A DNA stretch of 64,000 bases from Hypholoma sublateritium FD-334 SS-4 (taxonomy: Eukaryota > Basidiomycota > Agaricomycetes > Agaricales > Strophariaceae). A program made the translations under genes and the position numbers. The notes beneath the pieces are model-generated. The model saw only the letters and a list, made by a program, of their open reading frames with translations, had not been told where the DNA came from and did no database searches. Each line of letters begins with the position of its first letter. Position 1 is the first letter of the stretch. Of this stretch, positions 29,457 through 42,098 are shown piece after piece. The stretch covers positions 299,561 through 363,560 of the forward strand of contig KN817548.1 of NCBI GenBank assembly GCA_000827495.1. The letters are read 5' to 3'.

Positions 29457-32400
29457 GGCGGTGGATTGAGTGGTTGATTTTTCTCGTCGGTGCCTCTTGT
29501 GGAGAACGGATGCATTAAGTCCAGTCCCCGCTCATTATCAATCCGGCTTTGTGTTCATCGCCAACGATTATCGCTGATCAGCCGACCAGATAATGTAGTC
29601 TGAGTTCCTCGGCCGTTAAAATAGCCAAAATGTGGCGCCTATGAACTTGTAAGACCAATTTCGACTCACCATTCTATTTTCTTGGCGTTCCTTCTGACTG
29701 GGATTTTTGTGTATCATATCTTCCGTTTGTCTTCCGTATTGTAGGGCCGGATGGATTGATGGCTCATCATTTTGTCCCATAACGGGCGTTCGGCATCGAC
29801 GGAGTTTGATTCCTATGTCAGGGTGGCCTTTCTCGCCGCTTTCCTCGCTCAACCAAAAGCTGAAGCAGGCCATACTTCGCCCTCATAGTCTCCCTATACA
29901 TCCCGTATTAAACGACTAAGTTTCTGAAATTTTCCTGCCGTCTTCTGGAGTCAAGACGTGTCCGCAAGGTCAGTCCCGAATGTCCCTTGGCGATTGCAGA
30001 ATGGATTTGAAATCCAATAATCTTACTTTCTCTAGCATTACACGGAAAGTACAGGCTCTGCTTTCCAATTATCAATATACGAGCCTATTGGACGTTAAAA
30101 ACCCAAGTTGTGCCACCGGCCTATCAACACAAGCAAATTGAAAGCCTCTCCTGGGTCTGGACAACCTCCGACCGTGATGCCAGCTCTCGAAAGCCCCACA
30201 TCTTCATATCCCACTTCTATAATTCCTACTCAAGTCCTTGGAATATAGTACTAAACCTGTACATTACCGACCTAAACTCCACTTTCTCCAAGATCGACTA
30301 CGGAAAGGATCGTCTGGACAATGTATACATCTGACATCAAGCGTCGTTGTTTGCGGAGGTACGAATGATGGTTCCGTACGTTCCAAACGTCCTTAACTAT
30401 GTTCAAAGCAATATTACAGATTCCACAGGACTGCAGCGATGGACGCGGCATGTTTTGTTACGCATATTCTGAGAATATGACTCACCGTACAACTTGTGGC
30501 TTCGTGTCACCTAAATGGTTCGAAACATAGCTCTCTTATTTCCAACAACAATATCTCATGAAATTACTCGCATAGACCAATACTCAAAATTTTACCCAGC
30601 CTCCATACTACGGGCGCTGCACATTTACGCCTCTAAGAGGATAATGCCGCCAGTATGCGACGTAAAACTCACATACCGACAACACTCCGCCCTAGCACCT
30701 TTCCGAAACCAGCGCATGTCGAACGGCCTAGAAGCGACCCTCATGTGGACAACTAGCTTCTTTCTTGTCGAACGACCTCGTCAATCTATGGGATGGAAAG
30801 GAATAAATTTGAGATTCAAGCTCTCATTTTGGTGTGTAACTTTCATGATGAGACCAGTGGCATTGGCATCCTGATGTAATTTCAGAACACTTGATTGAGT
30901 GTCAACTCTTGAAGTATCTCTGAGAATCAAGACAAAGAAATGAGAACATAAAGTCTGAGTTCGCTCACTCAAAGTGGATCTAATGTATGATTATTTCGGA
31001 CTCGTTCTATCCGATAGATGACCTGACGTCAAATATAAAGCACAGACCTCCTGTTGAATGCTACATAAGACGTTCAATACCTCCGCAACACATTCGATCT
31101 ACTCACACGAGTTGCGTGTATAGGAGGGCCGGGAAAAGATTAGAGATCAATCGATCAGGGCTCGAAAGGTTGCTGTACGTCACGGTGAAATTTACTTTTA
31201 CTCCCGCGCCATATCTTTAATATTTATTGTGATAAATAGATCTGAAATAGCCTGTATTTCTCATCTTGACAAGGCGGGGAGCTCACTCTGGACATGGTCG
31301 CCGTCACTAATAAACTAAACCCCTCACTTTCTGCTACTCAAACTCAGACAAACCTCAGATTCAGGTGATCTTCAACAATCATCGGAGAGAAGTTGATAAT
31401 AGGCGAACCTCTCCGAGCCACATAGACCCTCCCTCCTCGCGAGCTCATAACTGTACATTCTATCAGATTAAGAGCATACAAATGCGAGTGAGTCTGTCTA
31501 GTTTTCTTGAGCCATATTTCACTTGTATATCTCACGCAGGGATATCATTCAGGAGTCAGAACACGGCTCGGGCTCACGTCGCGTCAGGAAGCACACGTCT
31601 CATACGGTACATACATGGAGGAGATTACTTCCGCTCTCAAGATGCTCTAAACGACGCAAGATAAAGGCCATGCGTCCGTGCACGGCCACGCCTCCGAAGT
31701 CCGGCCGCATCCGGCCAGTTGCCCGAGAGCCGAATCTTTAATTGTTGCTCGTGGACGCAAATGGTCTGCCTTCTCCTCGAGTGAAGCTAGAAAAGTTTCA
31801 CTTATTCAAAGTACAGGTTCTACCATGGCCCATTATCCCAATTGTAACCCAGATCCTGCAGCAATCTCAATTTTTATACAGGTTGACGCGGGGCGACCCG
31901 AACCAGGACCCCGACCACCAGTAACCAACGTCGGAGGCACTCCGCCTTTCGTCCAATTTACTCTGAAGGATGATGTTGGCAAGGGTCGCTCGCACCACAA
32001 CACAGCGATGAGCACTTCGGAGGTGATCTGTATTGCATGATTCGGTGTATATGCATATGACAGCTACGTTCGGGTGGCGGGCCTTCCGCATTAACACGCA
32101 GTGTTTCGCGAGTCGTCTTTACACAGGACGGCCACTGCATTCGGGCCTCAGCGCATTCCATCTGCACCAGAAATCTATGGGTGTCGCTTGCCAAATATGA
32201 AGATCAAAAATTCAGGATCTAATCTAGCTATTCTGTCGTTTGTACGTTCCAACTTCCTGCAACAAATTTGGCTCAGAGGCGCATTGAATATTTACAACAG
32301 GCTGACTCGCGCTGGCTCTCGGGCTTTCGCGGTTCAAATCCAAATAACTTGATCATGCCGACTCGATGCACGTCTGTCCACCGTTCCAGCCTCTCTGAAC

Positions 32401-32579
32401 ATACCGGAAATCGCTGATAAGAAACATGGGGGTCTACACAGAGGCCAGGACCAACTTTTCAGTGTTGTTTCAGTGCGCCATGAAGGTCTTCGGCTAAGTT
32501 TCGGCATCGCATATGTTGAATAGTATCATTCCGGGAGCGCCCGTCCGCCACGCAATCAAGAACAGATACTTATACTTAC
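29457..32579. other. Long intergenic stretch, no supported gene
   Basis: About 3.1 kb of AT-rich sequence. ORFs of 60-120 codons occur on both strands but overlap each other, lack splice-consistent extension and show no recognised motif. Confidence 0.45.
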
Positions 32580-33479
32580 AGTGTGGTCCGCAGCACCCCG
32601 AGCACACTTTCGTGTACGCCCCGGCGACTCAGCCTTCAGCCGCGCTCAGAATTCTCGCCACTGCCCGCATGCTCGAGGCACTCACTCCTGGCCAATACTT
32701 CAACATCCCAGATATGGGCCTGGAGCTCGAGATGACGCTCGTTCATGCCTCAAGCTATTCGACGTCCGCTTCCGGGAACTGTCGGCACCCGATGCGGAGA
32801 ACCCTAGGCCGTACCATTGCTAGTTTGACGCTGTCTTGAATGCAGAGTTATGGTTATGGGCGACCAAGGAAATGGGTGCTGGCGATGTACCTCGACGTAC
32901 AGGGAACGGTCGTCCATATTCTATGGAAAGCAACAGGTCAGTTGTCATCCCAGTTTTCTTCGCAGACAATGTTCCTGATTAATGTGCTCACTAATTAGGT
33001 TACCTCATCCGATGGCACAGTTCTCAACGGCCTCCTCATTCAATACATCGATAGCCAGTTGCTCAATTCCGACTTGATCTGGACGGCGGCGCCGGATGAG
33101 AAGCTCGAGACAGTGCGTAAAGAATTCACAAGTAAATCTCCTGCACGAATTAAACCCCGTATCTGGCTATATCGTGCAGATCCAGAGCTGCCACCACACG
33201 GCGCGCGACCTCAGCGACGTTGACGACGTGATCCTGTGCGACTAGCAATCACGCCAGATTATCATACACATCAACCCTGCGACAAAATCCCCGCCCGCCG
33301 TGCTCGTCAAATTAACGTTCAGGACTCAGACATACGATGCTGGGATGCCTAACCTCATCCGCTACTACTGCGATCTGTTCGTGGTGCTGGCAAGGACCTA
33401 CCACTTTGGGGAGCCCGACGCCTGGGATCCTGTGGAGGGCTGTATTGTTGGGCCTCGCGGACGAGAAAAAGTGTTCTAG
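32580..33479 (+). pseudogene. Kinase-like fold family B, degenerate copy
   Basis: Fragments match the two complete family B genes in order: 'HTFVYAPATQPSAALRILAT', then 'LKLFDVRF' directly after 'TLVH', an internal deletion of roughly 150 codons. Next come 'QGTVV', a frameshifted 'FYGKQQ', an intron, 'SSDGTVLNGLLIQYIDSQLL', another intron, and 'IQSCHHTARDLSDVDDV'. The catalytic loop reads D-stop-QSRQ, where the paralogues have D-W-HPRQ; TGG to TAG explains it. The tail 'FGEPDAWDPVEGCIVGPRGR' still aligns. Deletion, frameshift and nonsense mutation make it a pseudogene. Confidence 0.83.
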
Positions 33480-34068
33480 AGCAGGATTATGTTTCCGTTC
33501 ATCTTGCTAGGGTGGCTGATTACAGTAGTGCAGGTGTTCTGCTTTCGCTGAGATTTGGGATTAATTGTGGTTTCTAGTGTTGGTGGAGGTGCTCAGGAAG
33601 GAATCCGAAGGATCAAGTTGATGGTGGCGATTGATTTTGCTGAATTATAGGTAGATACGTCTTCTCGTCTATGAACGGCAAGAGTACCGATGACTTGATA
33701 TAATTCTTTGTTTGTGGCATAGAATAGGCCGGAAAGTAGTAAGAATACATTACTTGGGTGACAGAGAGTTGGCAACGTAATATCATTATTTGGGGATAGG
33801 AATTACTCTACTTTCATTCCTCTGAAGCACGCTTTTTATGGACAAGGCTGCCTCTAGTATCTACGTTGCGGAGACGACAGAATTAACACCAAGATTGTTC
33901 TTAAGTACTGCAAAATCTAACCATGGAGTCCCGAGTAGACGCTACTGCATGAGCATTTTCATGCTGGACTACACCAAAATAAAACAACACGACCACAAGC
34001 ACGCCATCATGGTTCTAGGAGTGGAAACCAGATGTTTCTCGCAAGGTCCCTTCCCCTCGGACTGTCCA

Positions 34069-34626
34069 TCAGTCAGTTCTCCCAGGATTGAAAATGTGTC
34101 GAAGAAGGAATTTGAGTAGATCTCCCGCTTCTATTTCATCGCGAGGAAAATATTTGCCGGTCTTGATCGTATACTCGCTGAGCTGCCTCTCAGTGCGGAA
34201 CACCTTTATGGGGCGATTGGTTCCAAAGGCGTCAACCAAGTCCACAAGGTTTACGTGGGTACGCTGGACAGCCTGAAGAAAGCGAGTACCAGAGGTAAGC
34301 AATGGTGAAGTTTAATGAAGTTGGCAGCAAGAGATACGCACCTTCTTACACTCTTCCAAATCGTCAGGGATGGGTTTGATTCCGATGTGCATGCACAGCG
34401 ATTGCCACGACCCCAAGTCGTCGACGTTGGTGCCGTAGTTGAGGTTGAACTGGTTTGTCAATGCCTGCTTGAAATCAGCATGGGCGTTCATTCGTTGGGA
34501 GGCGTATTTGGGCCATTTTTTGAAATCGCACAGCCGATAGAATTGAGAGGATGCAGATTCCGATCGATTATAGCGAAATCCGTCGTATCGTCCAAAGAAC
34601 GTGGCAAGAGGACTTTTGCGATGCAT
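34069..34626 (-). CDS. Conserved fungal protein of unknown function
   Basis: Two exons, 34626-34342 and 34272-34069, with a 69-nt intron (GTGCGT to CTTCAG), giving 162 residues. The pattern, recalled from many uncharacterised fungal proteins, is 'ASSQFYRLCDFKKWPKYASQ', 'LGSWQSLCMHIGIKPIPDDL', 'ECKKAVQRTHVNLVDLVDAF' and 'SEYTIKTGKYFPRDEIEAGD' followed by LLKFLLRHI. The domain is complete and open. No enzymatic motif is visible, and the role is not known to me. It is a free-standing gene on the minus strand between the dead and live family B copies. Confidence 0.75.
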
Positions 34627-36818
34627 GGGTTGAAACGTTACGTGGCGGTAACGGAGTACTCAGAGACCGTGGTTTGAGGAAGATGTTGCATATTGGATGA
34701 GTGTATTATGTATGATTTCGCGAGCGTCTAAATGGCGGAACCTCTGAGTCAGAAATTGCGTTCAATGGCATTACTAGCGGAATCGTGTACGTACGATATC
34801 CGTCTAGGCCCCTTCTGCGGGAGTTAAAATCATAGCATGTCTTTGCGTAGTCCTTCCCATCGCGAGGCAGTAGTTAGCTAGGATGTACCGCCGGATGAAT
34901 TTCGCCTGCGCAGGCACATTTATCCAGCGTAAAGATATCGGGCCTTCGGTTTGTCGCAGAAGTGATAGAGGTAATTTGCTCGAAATAATTCCTCGAAGAC
35001 TAAGGTGTATACTGAGTTAAAGCTGTCGGTCCGATCGCCATGGTAATTCTTTAGATGGTGAAGAAGTTTAACCTTCCGGGATGACGATGAGCTACGGTTC
35101 GGGAAGAAAGCCAACGACGGAATGTGCTGCTGATTGAAAATCGTCCTTATGATATCATATTGAGGCTCCCATCACGCGATTCCGAAGCAAATCTGGCGTT
35201 GTCTTCGCTGGACCCGACAATGCTCTCTGCTGAAAGTTAGAGGCAGCATTCACAAGGATCAATAACGTACTAACTTGAAAATAGACAGGGCCACCTCCAT
35301 CGCCGTCTTCGTTTCCAAAAGCATAGGAGCGGGCTCCACGCCCAGTCGAGGGCCGAGATGTCTGCATAAATATCTGAATCAGCACGCGAAACGCAAACAC
35401 GAGAGAACAGGAGAACAGTAGAAAGCAGAACGAAAACGAGGGCATTGAAGGAGAAAATAGAAAGAGAGAAAACACACCATTGCAATTCCACAATAGACGC
35501 CTTGGAGGCTAGCCTTGTCGTCGACGGCAGGTTGGGTAATTTCATGTCCCAATTCTTGCCGATATTGTTACATGCGTTCGATCATAGGAAACTCAAGGCA
35601 CACGACGCAGGTCTTCGCAGGTCTTGTAAGATTCTTCTCAGAGAAGGGTACGTGTACGAGACGCCCGAAGATATACGGGCATACGGGGGCGTTTCGAGCT
35701 TCAGAACAGCCCGCTGCTTCGCTTTGTATTGCAGTCGTAGTCTCCGCCGGAGAGAGAATTTTGAATCAGCTGTTGATTAAGCTGCACGTTAGACATTGGC
35801 ACAGCGGGTGAGATGCGAAAAACGAACGGGTACGGCTCATCCCATCTTGAACGTGGACATGCTGCACCACCATCGAACAGGTGTAGGGCATGCACGCCGG
35901 TATCGCTCCTTCCACCACACCAGTCGCAAAGATTCTCCATCATGGATGGAGCATGCTGACGCGTATTTGCAGCGGAGCACGGCGAACAGAATCAGGCAAT
36001 CCCGTTGCGCGAGACTTCAAAGTTCAGCGCTTCAGCTTCAACGTGATTGCCGAGGGGCAGGGCGCCGATTCGGTTCGTGAGTTGTAGAAGCCTGCCACGG
36101 AAAGAATTATCTGTAGGCACGAGTTTTTTCAGGGTCAGGTTCGAGGGTGGGTGTCCTGTTCAAAAACAAGAAGTCCGTTGGGTGAGGTTAGGGGCCTATA
36201 TGCATCAGCCGGCGAGCGAGGGTTGAGCGAACTTCGAAGGCGTGCTGTACATACTGTAGCAGCGACAATTCTCAGACGGTTGTCAAAGCCGTTGCGCATT
36301 TCCTTTCATGCCGCTGGGTACAGGTGGAATTTGGGTGGAATGAGTTTGGGAGCAGGCGGTGGTTGGTTCTAGGTTGGTTCCAGGTTTAAGTTACGGTTGG
36401 CCCACGTAACGGTTGAACGGACCGCTTCGTTGCGGCTTCGGAGTTTTAAAATTAGTACATTGACATCTTGGCCGAACCGTCGTACCAACTTCCATCAACC
36501 AATTCCTCTCGTTCTCCCAACGCTTGCCGTGTGCTTTACTTGACAGCTCCATAGCCTGGATACCTGATAGGAAACTGAATACCAGATACTACTACTGTAA
36601 ATAGGAGCATCTAGAAGCTGCGCTACTGGGTAGTCGGAAGAGGCCGGGACACCCAGCACTTACGAATAACAACCACTGCCATGTCCACCCTGTTGAACGC
36701 AGGTCTTTTGCCAAATTTCCGCAGAATTTGAACGACCATTTTCCACTTAAGTGAGTACCTGGATAAACTGCGCCGTTAAATACATCATTTAGTTCAAACT
36801 GTAGTTATCCAACCAACC
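34627..36818. other. Intergenic, no firm gene
   Basis: Several 60-115-codon ORFs (for example 35155-35493 minus, with a hydrophobic segment) lack supporting structure. A small gene here cannot be excluded. Confidence 0.4.
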
Positions 36819-39142
36819 ATGTTCAATGGCCCATCACTTTTACGAAGACTCCTGCCGCTCATCCAAACCCGAATGCATACCACATATCTAACGCGAGCCG
36901 ATAAGATATTTATACAAAGTATTCCGTCACCACCATCTTGGCCAAATATTGCATCCTTTTCACCCATTCAATCCCCACCCACACTTCAATGGGAAGAATG
37001 CAATGAAAGCAAGCGCCGTCTTCGCGTAATTATACATCAATTTCAGGATAGAATTATATTCAATCGAAGACGAATGATCCAGTGGCCACCCAGCGAGGAA
37101 TGTATTCTCTCTACGTGCGTTTATTAATTGCCGCTCACTGCCTTGATTACTGACGGGGCTGTTTTGTTAGCCTCTCGCCCAGCGAATATTTCTATGCTCT
37201 CATGTGTCCTATCCATGATTTCTTCAATCAAATGAGTAACAAAAGCCGGGTGAGAACACCCGTGGGTTTTGCGAAGATTGACTTGGGGGATTGTGAGTCT
37301 ATATTTCGGTCTGGTTACAAAGTTATGGTCATGTTAAAAATGATTCGCAGCCATGTATGGGTTGATATATACAACAGCCGATTTCGACAGGTTTGAAATA
37401 TCGCCGCCAATGATTGTATTGATAGTACGCAAGCATATTCTCGGCTATCCACTTCCCAGAAAATAACAAATGCTTTTCAACAGCCAGACAAACTGTTCAA
37501 TGCCGACGGAACAATTACCTGGCGCGTCGAACATGCGCTGCGCAAAGTTCTAGACCGCAACAAGTTCCGCTCTCCATCCATAGTCATCACAAACCTCACA
37601 GAAATTGCCGTCTTTTTCCCCTCAGATGGCTGGCAGTACACCAATCACGCCTTCGCCCGTGTGCCGACGACACATCCCGCAGCCGCCCTCAGAGTCATTG
37701 CGACTGCATGTACGCTTGCAGCACACCGTTTTGACATCGACTATTTTGCCATTCCAGACATTGAGCCCGAAATCGACGACACGCTCGTTCACCCCGAGGG
37801 CCCACCGCAAAATCCCGCCACGCCCCTGCTTCCAGATGAACAGCTGTTTCCTACTTGCCGCCGTAACTTGGATTTTGACCATGCAACCCTCGTGCGCGAC
37901 CGGGAAAGAGCGCTTCAGTTCTTTCGATGGAATAAACACACCCGGCAGACCAAGTCCAAGCTCGTCGCTCATCCGAAGGATACACTCAGTGCTGTTACCC
38001 ACAAGCTCGGGATCAGCACGCCGCCTGAGTCTGTGTCCTTCCCTGTACACCCATATGATGCATCAGAATTACCACCTGATGCGATGGAGCATCTACAGAG
38101 CATTCGCCGCAATTCGCCTCTCTTGATAGCAGGACTCGCGGACGCGTTACAGAACAGCAAGTCGTTCCTGGTCAATATTCTCGATGTTGTGGATGCCGGC
38201 TCCACCGAACTTGGATTCTCTACCGTATACCGTTGCCACATCACTGCTATCGACGATGTGCTCGTCCACGAATGCCCCCCGCTCTGCCTCAAACTGTTCG
38301 ACGATCGCTTCCAGCCGCTGGACCCCGATCCGGAGGCGGCCGTCCCGAGCTGGTTTTATCCCGTTATATATGCGGAAAAGCACGCGGTCAATGAAGCGGC
38401 TGCGTACCATAAGCTGCGGAGCGTCCAGGGGACAGTCATTCCATGGTTTTATGGAAACCACCAGGTCAATACCCGGTTTATGTGTACCAAACATGTGTAC
38501 TGATTGATGTTATTTCATAGTTTTCACTGCCGGACGGAACACTCTTGAACGGCTTGCTTATGGAGTACATCGACGGACACACGCTGAATTCTGATTTCGT
38601 CCTGGCCTCAGGCCGTGAGGCTCAAGTCCAGATGGTGTGTAGCGCATGATATTCGGTGTCCGCATGAACTAAGGACGGCTGTTTTGGTACAGATCCAGAG
38701 CTGCCGCCACGCAGTGCGCGTCCTCAACGCCGGCGATGTGACCCAGCGTGACTGGCATCCTCGTCAGGCCCTCATTCACACGAACGCAGCTACTGGTCTC
38801 CCCTATGCCGTGTTTCTTGATTTTGCGTACACGACGCAGACATGGGACGTTGACGCGCCCAACTACATGGGTAATTATTTCGATGTGTTCACTCTCTTGC
38901 TAGGCCAACTCGGACCTGTTGCCTTCGACGCCGATCTGGTTCTTGATCACTTTGGGGACCCTGATGAGTGGGATTATTGTCCAGGGTCATATATAGGAAC
39001 GCGGAAAGGCCGCAAGAAGCCGTTGGTAAAACGGGGCATATTTCCATTCCTTTTGCCACTCGAAAACGAGTCGGGTACTCAATTAAAGTATGTGCATATA
39101 TTCGGTATCTCTATTGTGCTAATTTGTAATGTTAAGGGTTAG
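36819..39142 (+). CDS. Kinase-like fold protein, family B copy 2
   Basis: Six exons: 36819-37114, 37171-37292, 37351-37424, 37484-38464, 38521-38634 and 38693-39142, giving about 678 residues. The last ~20 residues are uncertain because a GTATGT near 39088 could be a further donor. Landmarks parallel copy 1: 'KIFIQSIPSPPSWP', 'SEYFYALMCPIHDFFNQM', 'LDFDHATLVRDRERALQFFR', 'LCLKLFDDRFQPL', 'AAYHKLRSVQGTVIPWFYGN', 'LLMEYIDGHTLNSDF', 'TQRDWHPRQALIH' and 'FLDFAYTTQTWD'. The catalytic-loop Asp and DFG-like Asp are kept and the loop Asn is Gln. It is in opposite orientation to copy 1 with the same intron map, so duplication involved inversion or dispersal. Confidence 0.85.
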
Positions 39143-39517
39143 AAAAAATACCGGAGAAGTAAAACTAATAGCTGCGCCAACATCAAAGTGATCTGAATCG
39201 ATTCTATACTCTCATATTTGAGAGTTGCAAGTGTTTTATGTATGTTTTCTTCATGTAGTTATTTATCTGTAGGCGCATCGTAGCTTAGGTTTTACAATTT
39301 AGTTCATACACAGTATTGGCCTAGAATTCGAAAATATCGTAAAGCAGCATTTGTCCTCGGACAAGTGGAGTCGGGGGCAGACATACAGAGTCACAATTGT
39401 ACAAATGAATGTCCGCATTGGGGTATAATAAGCAGCTTACCCACATATCCTATCCCACGTCCACCCTCGTCCGCACCGCCATTGTCATCCATCTCGTCAC
39501 GAACAAATCCGAAACGC
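39143..39517. other. Intergenic, no supported gene
   Basis: Short AT-rich gap between two plus-strand genes. Confidence 0.5.
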
Positions 39518-40058
39518 ATGGCAAGCCCTCCCTCACTCTCACCAGGAGCGCTTTACTATGCATTGTATTCTCGCGGTGACGGGACATTCCACTGGGCCGT
39601 CGCGCGCACATTCGACAAACTGCACGCTAAGAATACCGCGGGCCCGTGGGTCTTTGAGCGGGTCGTTGAAGACAGTAGCGCGCAGCCGAGCACGATCTGC
39701 GTTATGGTGCAGATAGGCAAGTACATACGCCGGCTGATCGTCTCAGATGCCGTCCTAACATCGCGGTTTTCATGGAACAGGCCGCTGTCCACCATCGTGC
39801 ACCGCGGACCGGCTGGGCGAGCTGCTGAGCGCGATACCTATGGCCGTTCCTGACGCGTCCCGCGAGGCGGAGGGGATGTTTACGTGTCGCGTTTGGACCA
39901 CGGCTGCGGGGCGCGCTATGGTGGAAGCGGGCATCATTGCGTGCGCTGATGTCTCTAAGCTGGAGGCAGAGGTGCGTGCGCTTGCGGAGGCGCACGATGC
40001 GCAAATTATACTAGGGGTAGCGCCGTTCAGGGTGCATGTATCGGGGCTGTCTAAATAA
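39518..40058 (+). CDS. Uncharacterised fungal protein (DUF6914-like), possible frame problem
   Basis: The first exon from ATG 39518 encodes MASPPSLSPGALYYALYSRG with 'FHWAVARTFDKLHAKN' and 'PWVFERVVED', the start typical of a small fungal family I recall as DUF6914. The second part reads 'DRLGELLSAIPMAVPD', 'EGMFTCRVWTTAAGRAMVEA' and ends 'APFRVHVSGLSK'. The obvious intron (GTACAT at 39721 to AACAG at 39780, with CTAAC branch) joins the parts one base out of frame. Either another splice is used or the gene carries a 1-nt frameshift. No function is known. Confidence 0.55.
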
Positions 40059-40876
40059 AGGGTTCTGATTTTTGTTGGCGCATACGTGCTTGGATGCGGC
40101 CTCGAACGAAACACTGGAATCAATTATGTTGGAGCTCGGACTCTAGGATGCCTGGAAATCCACCTAAAAATTTACACGACTAAGTACATTGGCAGAGCTA
40201 CAGCTGGAGATGTACCTTGCTGTATTTTGGATTCTCGTCTAGGAATGTACATTTATGTGTTCTCAAAGTACTCAACGTCTACGCCTTGCGGTAGAGCAGC
40301 CTGTTAAACGATACGTTACTAGACACCGACAGTATTACCCAGCGCATTTGTCTTATAAATTTAGTTATGATGATGATTGCATGCGGCCTGGCTCCATTCC
40401 GTAGCGTAGAAGGCTGTGTGAGACGGTCACAAGTCGGCTCGTTGCGGCTACTGCAAGAATTCTTGGTCTCGATGTGCCCGCCCTGTTCCACTGGCAGCAC
40501 TAAGTATCTTCCCTCACTACTGTCTACATGTATCCAGTTGACTTCCCGTCTATCCATCCATCCAGCTCACCATCCGCGGGTACGATCCCCACATCAAATC
40601 TTATGCATTCATGAAACCATCTCGCCTTTGAGCCCCGGTAGCGTAAACGAGCGTTGCACGTTTGGAAGTCGGCAACATTAATTGTAAGCGCAATCGTTTG
40701 GTTTTTTATAGACAACATAAGAGGATCGTATTTCGAGAGGTACAGAAATTTCATATTCAAATTAACACAGATGAGAGGCCCCAACCGCCACCAGAGATAC
40801 CAACGGATGCTGAGCGTCTTTCTTTGAGTCTGTCGATTAATTGAACTTGTGTCGGCTTGAAGTTTTCATATCCAAT
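40059..40876. other. Intergenic, no supported gene
   Basis: AT-rich, only short overlapping ORFs. Confidence 0.5.
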
Positions 40877-41128
40877 TTAAGGGCACAGTCTCGTGCCTAA
40901 TTCTTCGCCCTCGGGACAAGCATTTTCCTCTATAGCATGCAATGATCAGTGTTCCATGGTTATTCTCGAAGGGGGGCCGATACACACCCGCAACTTGGAG
41001 ACACAGATATGGTCAGCTTAATATTTTATATGAAAAGGGTTGGGCTCACTCGGTAAAGCAGCAGCATTAGCAATCAGCAAAGTTGAGGTAACGGCCAAGA
41101 TGACCCAAACTTTGAATTGGTGAAGCAT
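40877..41128 (-). CDS. Very small secreted peptide, two-cysteine
   Basis: The first exon 41128-41050 encodes MLHQFKVWVILAVTSTLLIA followed by NAAALP, a clear signal peptide, and ends at donor GTGAGC. A 56-nt intron to CCAAG (40994), a 6-nt exon TTGCGG and a 58-nt intron to CTATAG (40930) lead in frame to 'EENACPEGEELGTRLCP' and a stop at 40877. Skipping the micro-exon also stays in frame ('KENACP'). The precursor is therefore about 42-44 residues with two Cys. A TATA box (TATATAA, 41226-41220) lies 92 bp upstream of the ATG. No Kex2 dibasic site is seen. It lies ~1 kb from a UstYa-like gene on the same strand. Confidence 0.45.
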
Positions 41129-42098
41129 ACTAGTGCGTTGAGAGTGTTTATGAGTGGGCTGTTTATGAGTGAAGCTTCGGTTTGCTTTGTTTCTGCTGCA
41201 ATACGCCAAGTTACCCTCATTATATACTAAACTAGCAACCTACTTGGAGATAGCTCCGTAAGATCGGGGGATTGCGAATGACTTAAAAGGTGTACCACGA
41301 TGTATCACTCATGATGGTGATCTTCTATTGAAGTCCAAATTTCAGACTCTGAGAACTATGGGAAACGGTAGTTAGCTTCGAACTGAGGCAAATTCGTCCA
41401 AATAGTAGCCCGTACATGAGTCTGTGTTGGAATCAGTATCTCCGCACACTCAAATACAAAGTAAGTAGACCTATTCTGAGAATCTGAAGGCCATGCTGTG
41501 TGTTATCTCATCCTATTCTTGTTGGAATTTAGATGATCAAAACTCCAAGGTTGCATCGCCATACATGTAAGATCATACACTCTGGGAATGAGTTTTCAGG
41601 TGTCCCCAAAGGCGAACATACGGGCGCGTTGGCACCATCTACCACATACCACATCGATTGTGCGCACTGTGAGTCCAGATGCGTCTTCTTGATGGCCCCT
41701 GCGTTCAATTTTACAGTGTAGTCGCTCTACTCATGTCTAAGTCGACTTTCAATAGAATTGATTATCATTCGTATCACAGAAAATGTGTGGCCCATGACCT
41801 GGATCCAAATTGGATCCAAACATCACTTATCTTCGAATCCGAAATACTGTGCTTTCCGAATTCCCAAAAAAAAGTGCCATTCTCATCACAAATACCATAT
41901 GGTTCGTGGACACGCTGATATCTGCAATCTGGATCAAAAGGTCCGCACCGTCGGGTGCCACTAACTCGAGGGTACAGTATATTTCTTGCTAGAAACTTTG
42001 AGAAATCATTCCCTGTCTTTATCCGACAAATCTCATTACGGCAAAGTGTCGATTCCAGTATCAAAATAAACAGAAAAATCCGCAGCCATCAGTAAATA
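41129..42098. other. Intergenic between secreted peptide and UstYa-like gene
   Basis: Contains the peptide promoter. No other supported gene. Confidence 0.45.

Noticed and set aside
32320..32350. 'cggttcaaatcc' resembling a tRNA T-loop
   Set aside because: No matching acceptor stem or D- and anticodon arms around it.
41774..42064. 96-codon minus ORF between the peptide and UstYa-like genes
   Set aside because: No domain; cannot be linked to the UstYa-like gene by splicing.
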